From AP-15 sp963750195 (lineage in GTDB: Bacteria; Pseudomonadota; Alphaproteobacteria; ATCC43930; CGMCC-115725), in assembly GCA_963750195.1 (NCBI GenBank), contig CAVVPS010000012.1, forward strand, positions 1-64,000: a DNA stretch of 64,000 nt, read 5' to 3'. A model generated the notes under the pieces. The model did not search any database. It was not told where the DNA came from and worked only from the letters and a program-made list of their open reading frames with translations. The translations under genes and the position numbers were made by a program. Positions 10,199-18,445 of this stretch are shown here, piece by piece; position 1 is the stretch's first letter; each line of letters begins with the position of its first letter.

Positions 10199-11323
10199 TG
10201 CGCGGCACTCGCGTCCATGAGCGGCGACTTTCTGACCGGGGAGCAATTTCTGTACCCCGGCGGTCACCACGACGTCACCTTTGTCAAGGCCGCTGCCGAC
10301 AACGACCGAGTCGCCCTGGTACCGATCCACGGCGATCGGTTTCAACTGCACGGTGTTGTCTTTTTCGACAAGCCAGACTGCCGCCTTTCCGTCCTTTTGG
10401 AACAAGGCGCTTCCCGGGATCGTGACGGTTTGGGCTTGATCTAGAACCATGGTGCCGACGACGTTGGCGCCGAGCCGCATCTGCGGCGGCGCATCGGGCA
10501 GCGAGATACGCACCGTGTAAGTACGAGTTGCCGGATCGGCCTGCGGCGAGACATAGCGAACCGTGCCGGCGGCCTTCACATCGGGATTGCTGACCAGGTG
10601 CACCATCACGGTCGGCTTCTTCGGCGTGTTCTTAAAGGCCCCTTCGGCGACGTTGAATACCGCCTCGCGCTCCCCAGGCTGCGCCAGGCGGACGACCATT
10701 TGTCCGGCGCTTACCACCTGTCCCGAATCGGCACCCACCGCGGTGATGACGCCGTCATTGTCGGCTTTGAGATCGGTGTAGCCCAGATTTTCGCTGGCCT
10801 GAACTTGTCTGGCGCGCGTCGCATTCAGCTGCGCTTCCGCGGTCTTGAGAGTCTTGAGCGCCTGATCGTATTTGACCTGCGTCGTGTGGCCGTTCTTCAA
10901 CAATTCCCGCTGACGCGCTTCCTGCGCCCGGCTGCGGATCACCTCGGCTTCCGCCGCCGCCACGTCCGATTTCGCAACTTCTAAGTCTTGCCGATATTGC
11001 TGCGGATCCAGGCGGGCGATCAGATCACCCTTTTTGACTTCAGTCCCGACATCGACCGGCCGCTCGAGAATTTTACCATTAACCCGAAAGCCGATATCGG
11101 CTTGATAGCGCGGCTGCACCTCGCCGGTCAGCGACAGCGTGTCCCCGGATTTGCGGAATTCGACAGTCACGGTACGCACGGGTCGGATGGTTTGCGACGC
11201 GGCCTTCTCTTCTTTGTGACAAGCCGCCAAAACCGACAGTAGAATAAACGCGCCGGCCACTCCCAATGCAAGGGTCAGCAAGCGGGTTGAGTGATCCCCT
11301 CTAAGACCAGTTCTAGTCATCAT
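10195..11323 (-). CDS. RND efflux membrane fusion protein (HlyD/AcrA type, lipoprotein)
   Basis: Periplasmic adaptor of the pump encoded just downstream. A signal peptide with lipobox (SVLAAC) is followed by the barrel-sandwich/biotinyl-lipoyl halves (residues about 60-100 and 190-215, GKILERPVDVGTEVKKGDLI), a coiled-coil hairpin (about 105-175, KSDVAAAEAEVIRSRAQEA) and a beta-barrel/MP domain (SLPDAPPQMRLGANV to GLDKGDVVVTAGVQKLLPGQ). The frame reads straight into the pump gene, giving an apparent fusion. This depends on one extra base at 10218: without it the protein ends MDASAAQ with a TGA overlapping the pump ATG. The length of 1129 nt is 376 codons plus one base. The start is one of two adjacent ATGs (11323 or 11320). 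Confidence 0.88.
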
Positions 11324-11430
11324 CGGCACAGCGCTCGGATTTGATTGGCTCAGGGATCGGTGTAGCACAGGAGATGCCACGCGAACATCTCAACATTGGC
11401 GGATGTCCACGCCGAGCACCGTGCCTGAGC

Positions 11431-11551
11431 ACTGGCTATTTACAGCCGCGCGGCAGGTTCGGCGAAATTTGATAAAGACCAGAAGGCATTGCGGTATCCA
11501 TTTGCCTCGGCGAGGGCAGGTGTTTTTACGCGGCGCAACAGCTCGCTCAGC
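11431..11551. repeat. dispersed intergenic repeat, copy A
   Basis: About 120 bp that aligns almost end to end with 20426-20551. Shared blocks include TATTTACAGCCG, ATCCATTTG, CTCGGCGA, GGCAGG and GCGGCGCAAC with AGCTCGCT; I estimate 75-80 percent identity by eye. Both copies lie in the same orientation next to the 3' or 5' side of unrelated genes. The family is not recognised. It could be a non-autonomous element or a remnant of a decayed gene. Confidence 0.7.
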
Positions 11552-11632
11552 GTGTCCCAGCGGGGCAGGTACGTGCCCGCGCGAGAAGCGCAAGTCGCGC
11601 TCGCGCTCTCCTCCACGCAGGCTTGACGTCCG

Positions 11633-11653
11633 GACGCCCTTAGGCCGGGCGTC
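11633..11653. terminator. possible terminator hairpin after the Gly/Asn-rich gene
   Basis: Perfect 7-bp inverted repeat GACGCCC / GGGCGTC with a 7-nt loop, starting 5 nt past the stop of the minus-strand gene that ends at 11659. No U-tract follows, so intrinsic termination is uncertain. Confidence 0.4.
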
Positions 11654-11658
11654 AACGG

Positions 11659-12177
11659 TCAGTACCCGGATGGGTAATACTGATAGGGTGGCGGGGGCGG
11701 ATAAGAGGTAGCGGGTGCGGCGGCAGCACTGCTCGCTATCGCCGCCACACCAGCGCCGACCGCGACGCCGGCGGCGACGCCGCCCCAGTTGGGCCCGCTC
11801 CCGTAATAGCCACTGCCGCCGCTGACCGCGACGTTGCGATTAACGTTGACGTTGCCACTTACGTTGCGGTTTGCCGCGACGTTGCGGTTGCCCGATACGT
11901 CGCGTTGAAAGTTGCCGCTGTTGAAATTGCCCCGGTTGACGCTGCCGCCGCCACGATTGACCCCGCCGCCACCCCGGTTAACGCCACCGCCGGCGCGGCC
12001 GCCGCCGCCACGGCCGCCGCCACCACGCTGCACCAGCACCAGAGGCGCGCCCTTTCCGGCGCCGGTCCCGGCAGCAAGATCCAAACCACCTATCCCGCCC
12101 CACCCGGCTGACGGGGCAGCCGATGCGTGCGCGGCCGCCAACGCGACGGGCAAGACGTAGATCAACAGCTTCTTCAT
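11659..12177 (-). CDS. secreted Gly/Asn-rich repetitive protein
   Basis: 172 aa from the ATG at 12177 (MKKLLIYVLPVALAAAHASA, a clear Sec signal peptide). The mature part is low complexity: RGGGGRGGGG and GGGVNRGG repeats (residues about 50-85), an NRNV/GNVNVNRNV repeat block (about 95-125), an Ala/Gly hydrophobic stretch (AAGVAVGAGVAAIASSAAA, possible membrane-associated segment) and a YPPPPPYQYYPSGY tail. Proteins of this composition occur as cell-envelope or extracellular proteins in alphaproteobacteria, but none is functionally assigned. It follows the 131-aa secreted protein by 11 nt and likely shares its transcript. Confidence 0.75.
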   Translation of the reverse strand: MKKLLIYVLPVALAAAHASAAPSAGWGGIGGLDLAAGTGAGKGAPLVLVQRGGGGRGGGGRAGGGVNRGGGGVNRGGGSVNRGNFNSGNFQRDVSGNRNVAANRNVSGNVNVNRNVAVSGGSGYYGSGPNWGGVAAGVAVGAGVAAIASSAAAAPATSYPPPPPYQYYPSGY

Positions 12178-12188
12178 GACCGGAGACC

Positions 12189-12584
12189 TCACTTGTTGAG
12201 GTACTTGGCTTGGATCTGTTTCCAGCCGTCGATCGCTTGGCTGCAGGTGGCCTTGTCGAACGGACGCCCGGAGCCGTAGCCGAGGGCACCCGTAAAGGTG
12301 AAGGCGGCCTTCAGTCCAAAATGGATCGCGATCAAATTGGCCAAATCCATGGCTCGCGAGATCTGCTCCTGCCGATCTGCATCAGACGAGCATTCGACCA
12401 CTTGGCCCGCCATTACGCCGACCCTACGCAACCCATCAAGGAAGGATTGACTATCAGCGGGCGGTGTCGGCACGCCCTGTGCGGGTGCGGCAGGGGCGGT
12501 CGAGGGGTTCTGTGCCAGCGCTGCGCCGGCCCATGTCAGGCAAGCCAGCGCCAATATAGTGGCCCGAAGTCGATAGGATCGCAT
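12189..12584 (-). CDS. small secreted protein, unknown function
   Basis: 131 aa. Signal peptide MRSYRLRATILALACLTWAGAALAQ with a likely AXA cleavage site at ALA-Q, then a Pro/Ala-rich linker and a helical domain (about residues 45-131) with two Cys residues, in VVECSSDADR and KATCSQAIDGW, that could form a disulfide. The C-terminus KQIQAKYLNK is charged. No family is recognised. It is first in a two-gene minus-strand pair with the Gly/Asn-rich protein. Confidence 0.75.
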   Translation of the reverse strand: MRSYRLRATILALACLTWAGAALAQNPSTAPAAPAQGVPTPPADSQSFLDGLRRVGVMAGQVVECSSDADRQEQISRAMDLANLIAIHFGLKAAFTFTGALGYGSGRPFDKATCSQAIDGWKQIQAKYLNK

Positions 12585-12687
12585 ATGTTTGCCCTTTCCG
12601 CGCTTTTGGCGAGAAATAGATGATGCCGCAATCAGTCGTGATTATGGCATAGCCGCTCCGGGCGCAGCGGGTCGTCAGCGTCGCCCC

Positions 12688-13107
12688 TCAGCTCATGTTC
12701 TTCCCGGTTGCCCCTTTCCGCTGCCAGATTGCGTTATAGACGCAAGCGCCGGTGGTTTGGCCTTTGAGCACATAATAGGGATCTATTTGTCCCACGAATG
12801 TTTGGCCGGACGGGCTCTGCATTCTCACCTCTCCTTGCGGAGTCACATATCCCTGATAGGTGATATCGAGCGCCGCGAACCGTGCCATTCCGTTTTGGAT
12901 CGTCAAGGCCGGCGCTACCGGGAAATTCGGGCAATTCGATCCAGGGGCGCTCAGGTTCTGAGTGAAACTGCCGATGTAGGTTCCGTCGAAGTAGGTCGTC
13001 GTCTGGGGCTGGGCTTCCGGCGCAGCCGTAGTCGGCGGCGGAGGCTGCTGCGGCGCGCAAGCAGCAATGGCGAGAACCGGTACACAGAGCAAGAATAAGC
13101 GTCTCAT
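12688..13107 (-). CDS. small lipoprotein of a two-member local family
   Basis: 139 aa from the ATG at 13107: MRRLFLLCVPVLAIAAC is a lipoprotein signal with lipobox AIAAC, followed by a Pro-rich linker (PQQPPPPTT). The folded part shares a pattern with the next gene upstream: FDGTY near the start, a Cys-Pro (NCPNFP) segment, LTIQNGMARF, a central GY-T-QGEVRM strand, and a closing ACVYNAIWQ. Both have Cys residues in matching positions (NC and AC), suggesting a disulfide-bonded beta domain exposed in the periplasm. The family is common as hypothetical proteins in Rhizobiales-type genomes; function unknown. Confidence 0.75.
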   Translation of the reverse strand: MRRLFLLCVPVLAIAACAPQQPPPPTTAAPEAQPQTTTYFDGTYIGSFTQNLSAPGSNCPNFPVAPALTIQNGMARFAALDITYQGYVTPQGEVRMQSPSGQTFVGQIDPYYVLKGQTTGACVYNAIWQRKGATGKNMS

Positions 13108-13265
13108 TTGTTCCTCTCTCTGGGTCCGGAGACCCGGCTGACCGTGCTTTTGAAGTGTGAGCCAACGCCGATCAATTACCCGGGGACAGACCGGCATTCC
13201 CCTGATTCCCGGCGGTCGCGGACTGAGGATTGCCCGTTTTCTCTGTCAGTCTGGCTTCGCGTTCT

Positions 13266-13697
13266 TTATTGCTTTTGCCAGACGAAATCATAACTACAAC
13301 CGGCACCGACCTGGCGAAGGCTTACCGTGCCGGCGCTGTCGATTCCTGCCGCTTCCGAGCGCATCTCCATTGGCCGGGAGCCGCCGACCGTGGTCGGGAC
13401 CATTCGCATATCCATCTCGCCGCTCGGCCCGATCGTCCCTAGAAGTACATGGCCTGATTCGGCGGTATACCGCGCGTGACCGTTTTGGATGGTCAGCGGA
13501 CCCGGTGTCCGGTCTGGACATGGAGCCATTCTCCCGTTCAACGCCGTGTACATCGGATTGACCTTTGCTGAAGAGACAAAATTATATGTGCCATCAAATG
13601 CCGTTCCCGCGGTTGACGCCGATCGCGTTTGCGCATTAGCGACCGCAAGCAAACCGAAAAATCCGACGATCGATAGCAGTCCAATCCGCGTTCGCAT
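13266..13697 (-). CDS. small secreted protein, paralogue of the 12688-13107 lipoprotein
   Basis: 143 aa. Signal peptide MRTRIGLLSIVGFFGLLAVANAQ (cleavage at ANA-Q), no lipobox. The mature domain begins AFDGTYNFV, then MAPCPDRTPGPLTIQNGHARY, SGEMDMRM and ends GCSYDFVWQKQ, matching the FDGTY / CP / LTIQNG / CxYxxxWQ frame of its neighbour. One copy is periplasmic or secreted and the other lipid-anchored, so the pair looks like a duplication with divergence in localisation. No known domain name can be given. Confidence 0.75.
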   Translation of the reverse strand: MRTRIGLLSIVGFFGLLAVANAQTRSASTAGTAFDGTYNFVSSAKVNPMYTALNGRMAPCPDRTPGPLTIQNGHARYTAESGHVLLGTIGPSGEMDMRMVPTTVGGSRPMEMRSEAAGIDSAGTVSLRQVGAGCSYDFVWQKQ

Positions 13698-13728
13698 GGC
13701 TGTGTCTCCTCTCCGTATCGGTTAGCTA

Positions 13729-14052
13729 CTATTTTTGTGCAGGCGGCGTCTGCGCCGTCGGGGTTTGCGCAGTCGGGGTTTGTGCGGGCTGTTTTGACGC
13801 GGGCGTTCCTCCGCGCCGCTCGTAGCGCCGTTCGACGCGTCCATGGCGCCGCTCTTGACGCCGATGCATGCCCTTGGTGCCGGTGGTGCTCGGGGCGCTG
13901 GTGGCGCTCGGGGCGCCTGTGGTGCTCGGGGGGCTGGTGGTCTGGGCCTCCGCGCCTATGGGTGACACGGCGAAGCCCAACGCCGCCGCCAATCCGAGAA
14001 GGGGCAGAATTTTCCGACGCGAGACCATTTTCGATTCAACTTCCGAAGACAT
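13729..14052 (-). CDS. small secreted basic protein with Thr/Pro-rich and Arg-rich segments
   Basis: 107 aa from the ATG at 14052, preferred because AGGAG lies 6 nt upstream; the ATG at 14058 touches it. The N-terminal leader (SRRKILPLLGLAAALGFA...GAEA) has twin arginines but no full Tat motif. Then come a Ser/Thr/Pro linker (TTSPPSTTGAPSATSAPSTT), an Arg-rich stretch (MHRRQERRHGRVERRYERR) and TPTAQ repeats to the end. Short RxERR proteins of this kind are frequent in Bradyrhizobium-like genomes; no function is known. Last of the cluster of small envelope proteins on this strand. Confidence 0.65.
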   Translation of the reverse strand: MSSEVESKMVSRRKILPLLGLAAALGFAVSPIGAEAQTTSPPSTTGAPSATSAPSTTGTKGMHRRQERRHGRVERRYERRGGTPASKQPAQTPTAQTPTAQTPPAQK

Positions 14053-14350
14053 CTTCATCTCCTAGATTTCAGTAACCCGGTAATCTTGGTTCGGCCTAAT
14101 TCACAACGCTGATCCGACCAGAACAGGCGACAGGTTCCTAGCCTTCACGGAATCGCCGCCTATCACGCCGCTGCTCGATCGCCGCATCACAGGTCGCGGT
14201 CATCGTTCTCTCCGCGGCTGCCGTGCCCCAGGTCGCGTTTCCTCCCCATATGTATCTTTCCCCTTTTTGGTTTGCTTGACAAGCGAAGATCGCCCGCACC
14301 TATAGCCTAAACAGCGGGGTTCACGAATGGCTATGCGGAAATAACGGATT

Positions 14351-15316
14351 TTACGGGTTGATAAACCGCGCCGCTGGAGCACGTTGCAGGGTGGTCAGCG
14401 GAGCCTCGCTGAAGGCTGCCCGGTAGGCCGCCTCGAAACGTCCTAGCTCGGCGAAACCGAAGCCGCGGACAAGCTCCAAGAGGTTTGCCCGGTCGGGCTC
14501 AGCGTCACGCAATGTGACACGTGCCCGGCTCAAGCGACGCACCAGCACGTACCGGATCGGGCTCATGCCAAGGAATTGGGCGCAACAAGAGCGCAGCGTC
14601 CGCTCGGTCACGCCAATCAGCTCGCACAACTCAGTCGTGCGCAGAGGCTCGCTGAGATGCTCCGCCAACACCTCTTCGAACCGGATCATGATGCGGGCGT
14701 GACGGCGTTTGATCGCGCCGTCACCTCGCATGCTGGCGGCGGTCAGGCAGGCGACCAGCGTCTGGATCAATCCTTGCTCGATGGCGCGCGCGACCTCCGT
14801 ATGCGCCAATAATCTCGGTTTCGTCTCGGCGAGGCGGCAGACTTGCGCATGCAGGCGCCGCAGGCGCGCCACATCGCGCGCGGAGGGACGCAGGATTTTT
14901 CCCTTCGATGGCAAAGTGAAAGGCTTTCCGGAAAGAGCCCGACCGTATTGTTCGAGCTGAACCGGGTCCAGTGCTATCACGTTCCACACCAAGGGGCCGG
15001 GCGTTGACTGGTGTAGCCGCTCGCCGCGGCCGTGGAGTACGAGCTCGCCCGGCCGCAATTCCGTCCCTCCCCATACCGGCTGTGGCCCGGAATGCGCCAG
15101 AAACGTCACGAAAGAGAGCTGCGGTGCTAGCGAAACATAGGCAACCCGCGGAAAGTCTTCCTCGCACCGCAAGACCTGCAAATCGTGCAGCTCCGCCCAG
15201 GTCAAGCGGGCCTTGAACTTGGAGCTTAATGCAATGAGGATCTCGATCTGGGCCTGACGCAGGCTCGCCTCGTAGTGATCGGGCTCGAGGAACGTGCGCG
15301 TGCCGCTTCCCGGCAT
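14351..15316 (-). CDS. AraC-family transcriptional regulator
   Basis: 321 aa. A C-terminal AraC/XylS DNA-binding domain (residues about 215-315) contains two HTH motifs: LRTTELCELIGVTERTLRSC and the FGFAELGRFEAAYRAAFSEAP block. The N-terminal 200 residues form a ligand-sensing or dimerisation region of the OxyS/EutR-like type that is not clearly assignable. A GAGAG purine stretch precedes the ATG. A second, related AraC gene lies 77 bp upstream on the same strand. Target genes are unknown; nothing adjacent suggests a catabolic operon. Confidence 0.88.
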   Translation of the reverse strand: MPGSGTRTFLEPDHYEASLRQAQIEILIALSSKFKARLTWAELHDLQVLRCEEDFPRVAYVSLAPQLSFVTFLAHSGPQPVWGGTELRPGELVLHGRGERLHQSTPGPLVWNVIALDPVQLEQYGRALSGKPFTLPSKGKILRPSARDVARLRRLHAQVCRLAETKPRLLAHTEVARAIEQGLIQTLVACLTAASMRGDGAIKRRHARIMIRFEEVLAEHLSEPLRTTELCELIGVTERTLRSCCAQFLGMSPIRYVLVRRLSRARVTLRDAEPDRANLLELVRGFGFAELGRFEAAYRAAFSEAPLTTLQRAPAARFINP

Positions 15317-15393
15317 TCATCTCTCACGTAAAACCGAAGAGTTAGGCCGAGCATTCTGCCAAACAATAAGGATAGATCGCCGGATCCCGGTGC

Positions 15394-16398
15394 CTATGCA
15401 GATCTAACGAATTTCCACATCGGCTCGATGATTTGGACCGGTATTATATCTTCGGGGAGTCGACGCAGTGCGGCCGAGGGCGCTTCTCCGAATAATGACC
15501 GGTAGGCGACTGCAAAGCGGCCCAATTCCCAAAAACCATAATCGGTAGCGATCTCGGTTACGGTCGTCTTCTCCGCATCCGCGCTCCGCAATGCCCGGTG
15601 CACCAGGCGCATCCGCCGCAGCCATAAATAGCGCTTCGGGCTGATGCCGAGATACTCCTGGCAACAGTCCCGCAGTGTTGTATAGGAAGCGCCAACGGTC
15701 GCGCAGAGCTGGGGCATATACAGCGGCCGATCGGGGGTGGAGGTCAGGACCTCCTCTAGACGCCGCATGACCCTCGCATGATGCCGATGGACATTTCGCA
15801 CACGGTCTGATTGGCCCTCGGTTACGCACAAGATCATTGCGTCGAGCAAAGCCTCCTCGATCGCTCGCGCTACTTCTGGCTTCGCGAGAATCTCGGGAGC
15901 GGTCTTCGCAAGATGGCCCGCCGCCTCGTGCAGCCGCAGCAGCCGGGATGCAACCGGTGCAGGCGGGCTGATCGTTCGAGGGAAGGAGGGTGGCGTCACC
16001 GGGCGTCCAATGATGGCCTCGCTGGCGGCAGCGAGATCAACGGGCGTCAGCGACATGGTGCCCCATCCGCAGGTCGCAGAGGATCGAAGATAGTACGGCC
16101 GATCCAACCCGAACATTGCGAGTTGATGTCGCGATGTATCGATCCCGTTGACCTGCATCGTCGGCTGATGGGGATCGGTCGCGAAGAGGATCAGCGACCG
16201 CTGCCCGCTCGGCGTTACCCTCATGATCCGAGGCAGGCTCTCGTCGAGGCGATGCATCCACAGGCGATGCAGGTCGATGCGTGTCGACTCCGCGCGAAAT
16301 TCACCGCGCTTCGTGATCACCCCGTCAATCTGCAGGTTTCGGATCCCTGCAAAATACATCTCGGAGTCGGTGAATGTGCGAGTGGCGCTCGAAGGCAT
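15394..16398 (-). CDS. AraC-family transcriptional regulator (paralogue of the next gene)
   Basis: 334 aa with the AraC HTH pair at the C-terminus (YMPQLCATVGASYTTLRDCC, then DYGFWELGRFAVAYRSLFGE). The N-terminal half contains WMHRLDESLPRIMRV and SLILFATDPHQPTM. It has the same layout as the downstream AraC protein (HARVMRRLEEVL / HARIMIRFEEVL before the HTH), so the pair arose by duplication. GAGGGG lies just upstream of the ATG. A TTGAC-N4-GTCAA palindrome sits about 60 bp upstream of the start, so it may respond to a Crp/Fnr-family regulator (inference). Confidence 0.88.
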   Translation of the reverse strand: MPSSATRTFTDSEMYFAGIRNLQIDGVITKRGEFRAESTRIDLHRLWMHRLDESLPRIMRVTPSGQRSLILFATDPHQPTMQVNGIDTSRHQLAMFGLDRPYYLRSSATCGWGTMSLTPVDLAAASEAIIGRPVTPPSFPRTISPPAPVASRLLRLHEAAGHLAKTAPEILAKPEVARAIEEALLDAMILCVTEGQSDRVRNVHRHHARVMRRLEEVLTSTPDRPLYMPQLCATVGASYTTLRDCCQEYLGISPKRYLWLRRMRLVHRALRSADAEKTTVTEIATDYGFWELGRFAVAYRSLFGEAPSAALRRLPEDIIPVQIIEPMWKFVRSA

Positions 16399-16457
16399 GG
16401 CACCCCTCGTTGGTCAGGGTCTACAAGCGCAGAATGCCACGCCGTCACGGCGGGCTA

Positions 16458-16471
16458 TTGACCTGCGTCAA
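16458..16471. promoter_or_regulatory. Crp/Fnr-family palindrome TTGAC-N4-GTCAA
   Basis: Perfect inverted repeat with FNR spacing (TTGAC CTGC GTCAA), 60 bp upstream of the AraC gene starting at 16398. GTCAA half-sites are typical of NnrR/Dnr-type members of the family. Assignment rests on sequence alone. Confidence 0.45.
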
Positions 16472-16646
16472 TTATCCCTTAATCTTCTCTTAAGAGTCCA
16501 CATGTGAATTTTTATCTTCGCCGTTCGCGAATGCGCCGCTACCAATCCATGCCGGAAGCGCATCTGGTCATACTGCCGGAGAGGTTCGCCAGCGTCCGCC
16601 CGCGAAACATGTGGCGTGCTGCAGTGGTCGGTTGTGGAGCCGACGC

Positions 16647-17384
16647 TCAGCGGCGGCGGTCCGCGAGTTCGAGCGTGACGAGGCGGGCGACCGTAATTGC
16701 CACATAGAATACGCCGATAACCGACTCCAGATTGGCCAGGCTGCGCGCAAGTGGATCGACGGCAATGATATCCCCATAGCCCGTGGTGGTCAGCGTCGTA
16801 AGGCTGAAATACAGCATCGCCGCCGCTTCCGCGTCGCCGGGAGTCGCGATATCCAGATGGGCGAAGGCACCGGGCTTCAATACCCAGATCAGGGTAAAGG
16901 CCGAGGCGAAGATCGCAGCGAAGCTCAGATAAACCACGACCGCACCCTGGAGTCGCCGAGAGGTGATACGGCCGGGAGCGTAGACGGCATGGCCGACCAC
17001 CCAGATCAGCGCCGAGAAAGCGACGATGTTTCCACTGCGACGGACTATGATCTCGGTGGTCGGCCCCCATCCCCTACCGAAAGTTAGGCAGGCCGCTATG
17101 ATTCCAAGCGCCAACAGCATCGCGCAGACAGCTCCGCGGCGATCCGAAAGCAAGACGACGACCGCCAGCACCGCCAGAACCAACGTATCAGCGACCGGCC
17201 GCGCGATCGCCATTCCTTCTGCCGCCAGCGGTAGGGCGACGAAAATCGCGGCAAGATAAAGGATCAGCAAGACCGTCAGGCTCGGGTCTCTGATCCGGTC
17301 CTGCCAGGCACGGATCCGACCATGCCCGTCGTCCCTGACCGAGCCAAGCTGGCCGCCCCCGATGGTGAGGCGCTGGCGCGGCAT
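16647..17384 (-). CDS. potassium channel-like membrane protein (two-TM pore domain)
   Basis: 245 aa. Several hydrophobic segments cover residues about 35-110 (LTVLLILYLAAIFVALPLAA, LVLAVLAVVVLL, AVCAMLLALGIIAACLTFG). They are followed by a classical ion-channel module: outer helix VVVYLSFAAIFASAFTLIWV, pore loop and selectivity filter LTTLTTTGYGDI (TGYGD, residues about 195-203) and inner helix SVIGVFYVAITVARLVTLEL. The filter is the K+-selective signature. No RCK/TrkA-N nucleotide-binding domain is attached. It lies 27 nt after the PPK2 stop, so the two may be co-transcribed. Confidence 0.85.
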   Translation of the reverse strand: MPRQRLTIGGGQLGSVRDDGHGRIRAWQDRIRDPSLTVLLILYLAAIFVALPLAAEGMAIARPVADTLVLAVLAVVVLLSDRRGAVCAMLLALGIIAACLTFGRGWGPTTEIIVRRSGNIVAFSALIWVVGHAVYAPGRITSRRLQGAVVVYLSFAAIFASAFTLIWVLKPGAFAHLDIATPGDAEAAAMLYFSLTTLTTTGYGDIIAVDPLARSLANLESVIGVFYVAITVARLVTLELADRRR

Positions 17385-17411
17385 TTGCGACGCCGCCCTC
17401 CTCCCCGAGCC

Positions 17412-18221
17412 TCAGAACACCTCGGGGATCAAGCGAAACGGATAGTCCGATTCCCTGTAATCTCCGCGGTGCTGCCGCTTCGGCAGTTTCACTTTGTCGC
17501 GTCGCAATTCCTTGTAGTGGATTTTGCTGAGGATGTGGGTGATTGCGTTTAACCTCGCTCGGCGCTTGTCGTCGGAATGAACAACGTACCACGGCGCCCA
17601 TGACGTGTCGGATGCCTCAAACATCGCGTCGCGCGCCCGCGAATAGTCGTACCAGTGGGAATAGGATTTGAGGTCCATATCCGACAACTTCCAAATCTTG
17701 CGGCCGTCATCGATGCGCGCTTCGAGCCGCCGAGTCTGTTCCTCGGGACTAACCTCCAGCCAGTATTTGAGCAATGTTATCCCGGAATCGACCACCGTTT
17801 TCTCGAATAAGGGAACCATTTCCAGAAAATGCTTGGCTTGTTCATCGGTGCAGAAGCCCATGACGCGTTCGACACCGGCGCGATTGTACCAACTGCGGTC
17901 GAAGATCACGACCTCCCCCGCCGCCGGTAGATGCGAGACATAGCGCTGCGCGTACATCTGTGTCTTTTCGCGTTCCGTCGGCGCCGGCAGCGCGACGACA
18001 CGGAAGACGCGCGGACTGACCCGCTCGGTGAGCGCCTTGATCGTGCCCCCTTTGCCGGCGCCGTCGCGCCCCTCGAAAATAATGCAGACCTTGATCCCTT
18101 GGTGCACCACCCATTGCTGGAGCTTGACCAGCTCGACATGCAATTTGGTGAGTTCGCGCTCGTATTCCTTGCCCTTCAGTTTGCCGCTATCTGCCGCGCC
18201 GCTATTCTGATCGTCAGGCAT
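17412..18221 (-). CDS. ppk2: polyphosphate kinase 2
   Basis: Class I PPK2, transferring phosphate between polyphosphate and nucleoside diphosphates, usually in the nucleotide-forming direction. 269 aa from the ATG at 18221, which has GGTGA 6 nt upstream; the frame is open to 18335. Family motifs: Walker A FEGRDGAGKGGTIKAL (about residues 50-65), lid and Walker B FDRSWYNRAGVERVMGF (about 130-147), WKLSDMDLKSYSHWYDY and WYVVHSDDKRRARLN. Residues are intact and length is normal. PPK2 next to a K+ channel and a SulP transporter suggests a role in energy or phosphate stress, but nothing in the sequence ties them functionally. Confidence 0.95.
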   Translation of the reverse strand: MPDDQNSGAADSGKLKGKEYERELTKLHVELVKLQQWVVHQGIKVCIIFEGRDGAGKGGTIKALTERVSPRVFRVVALPAPTEREKTQMYAQRYVSHLPAAGEVVIFDRSWYNRAGVERVMGFCTDEQAKHFLEMVPLFEKTVVDSGITLLKYWLEVSPEEQTRRLEARIDDGRKIWKLSDMDLKSYSHWYDYSRARDAMFEASDTSWAPWYVVHSDDKRRARLNAITHILSKIHYKELRRDKVKLPKRQHRGDYRESDYPFRLIPEVF

Positions 18222-18445
18222 CAGTTCACCCATCGATTCTGCCACAGCTGGCCCATGGCCAACCCTCCTCCCGGAGTCCTGGCTTAGTCTAAACGCCGGC
18301 GATCGCCTCGATACGGCTTTTCTTGGCCGCCGCACCGCTTTTGCATCGCGTAACGAGGAACCGCCTTGCGATTTCGAGCGCGATCAAGCGCTCCCATTTC
18401 CAGTCGGGAGTATGCCACCGCTGGACGTCCAAGTATTTAACTAAA

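Larger units (their letters stand above)
11324..11658. other. intergenic region with dispersed repeat copy A and a hairpin
   Basis: No supported gene. It holds the divergent-repeat copy at 11431-11551 and a perfect inverted repeat at 11633-11653. Short frames exist on both strands but show no start signal or recognisable protein. Confidence 0.6.

Noticed and set aside
11350..11368. FNR-like half site TTGAT upstream of the efflux genes
   Set aside because: The second half (TCAGG) does not match ATCAA.
8510..11380. One 956-codon frame joining membrane fusion protein and RND permease as a natural fusion
   Set aside because: A single base at 10218 explains it. Without that base the classic stop/start overlap appears, and the second half of the permease needs another frame anyway.
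14200..14382. Minus-strand frame of 60 codons overlapping the AraC 3' end
   Set aside because: Overlaps the regulator gene and has a composition typical of a shadow frame.
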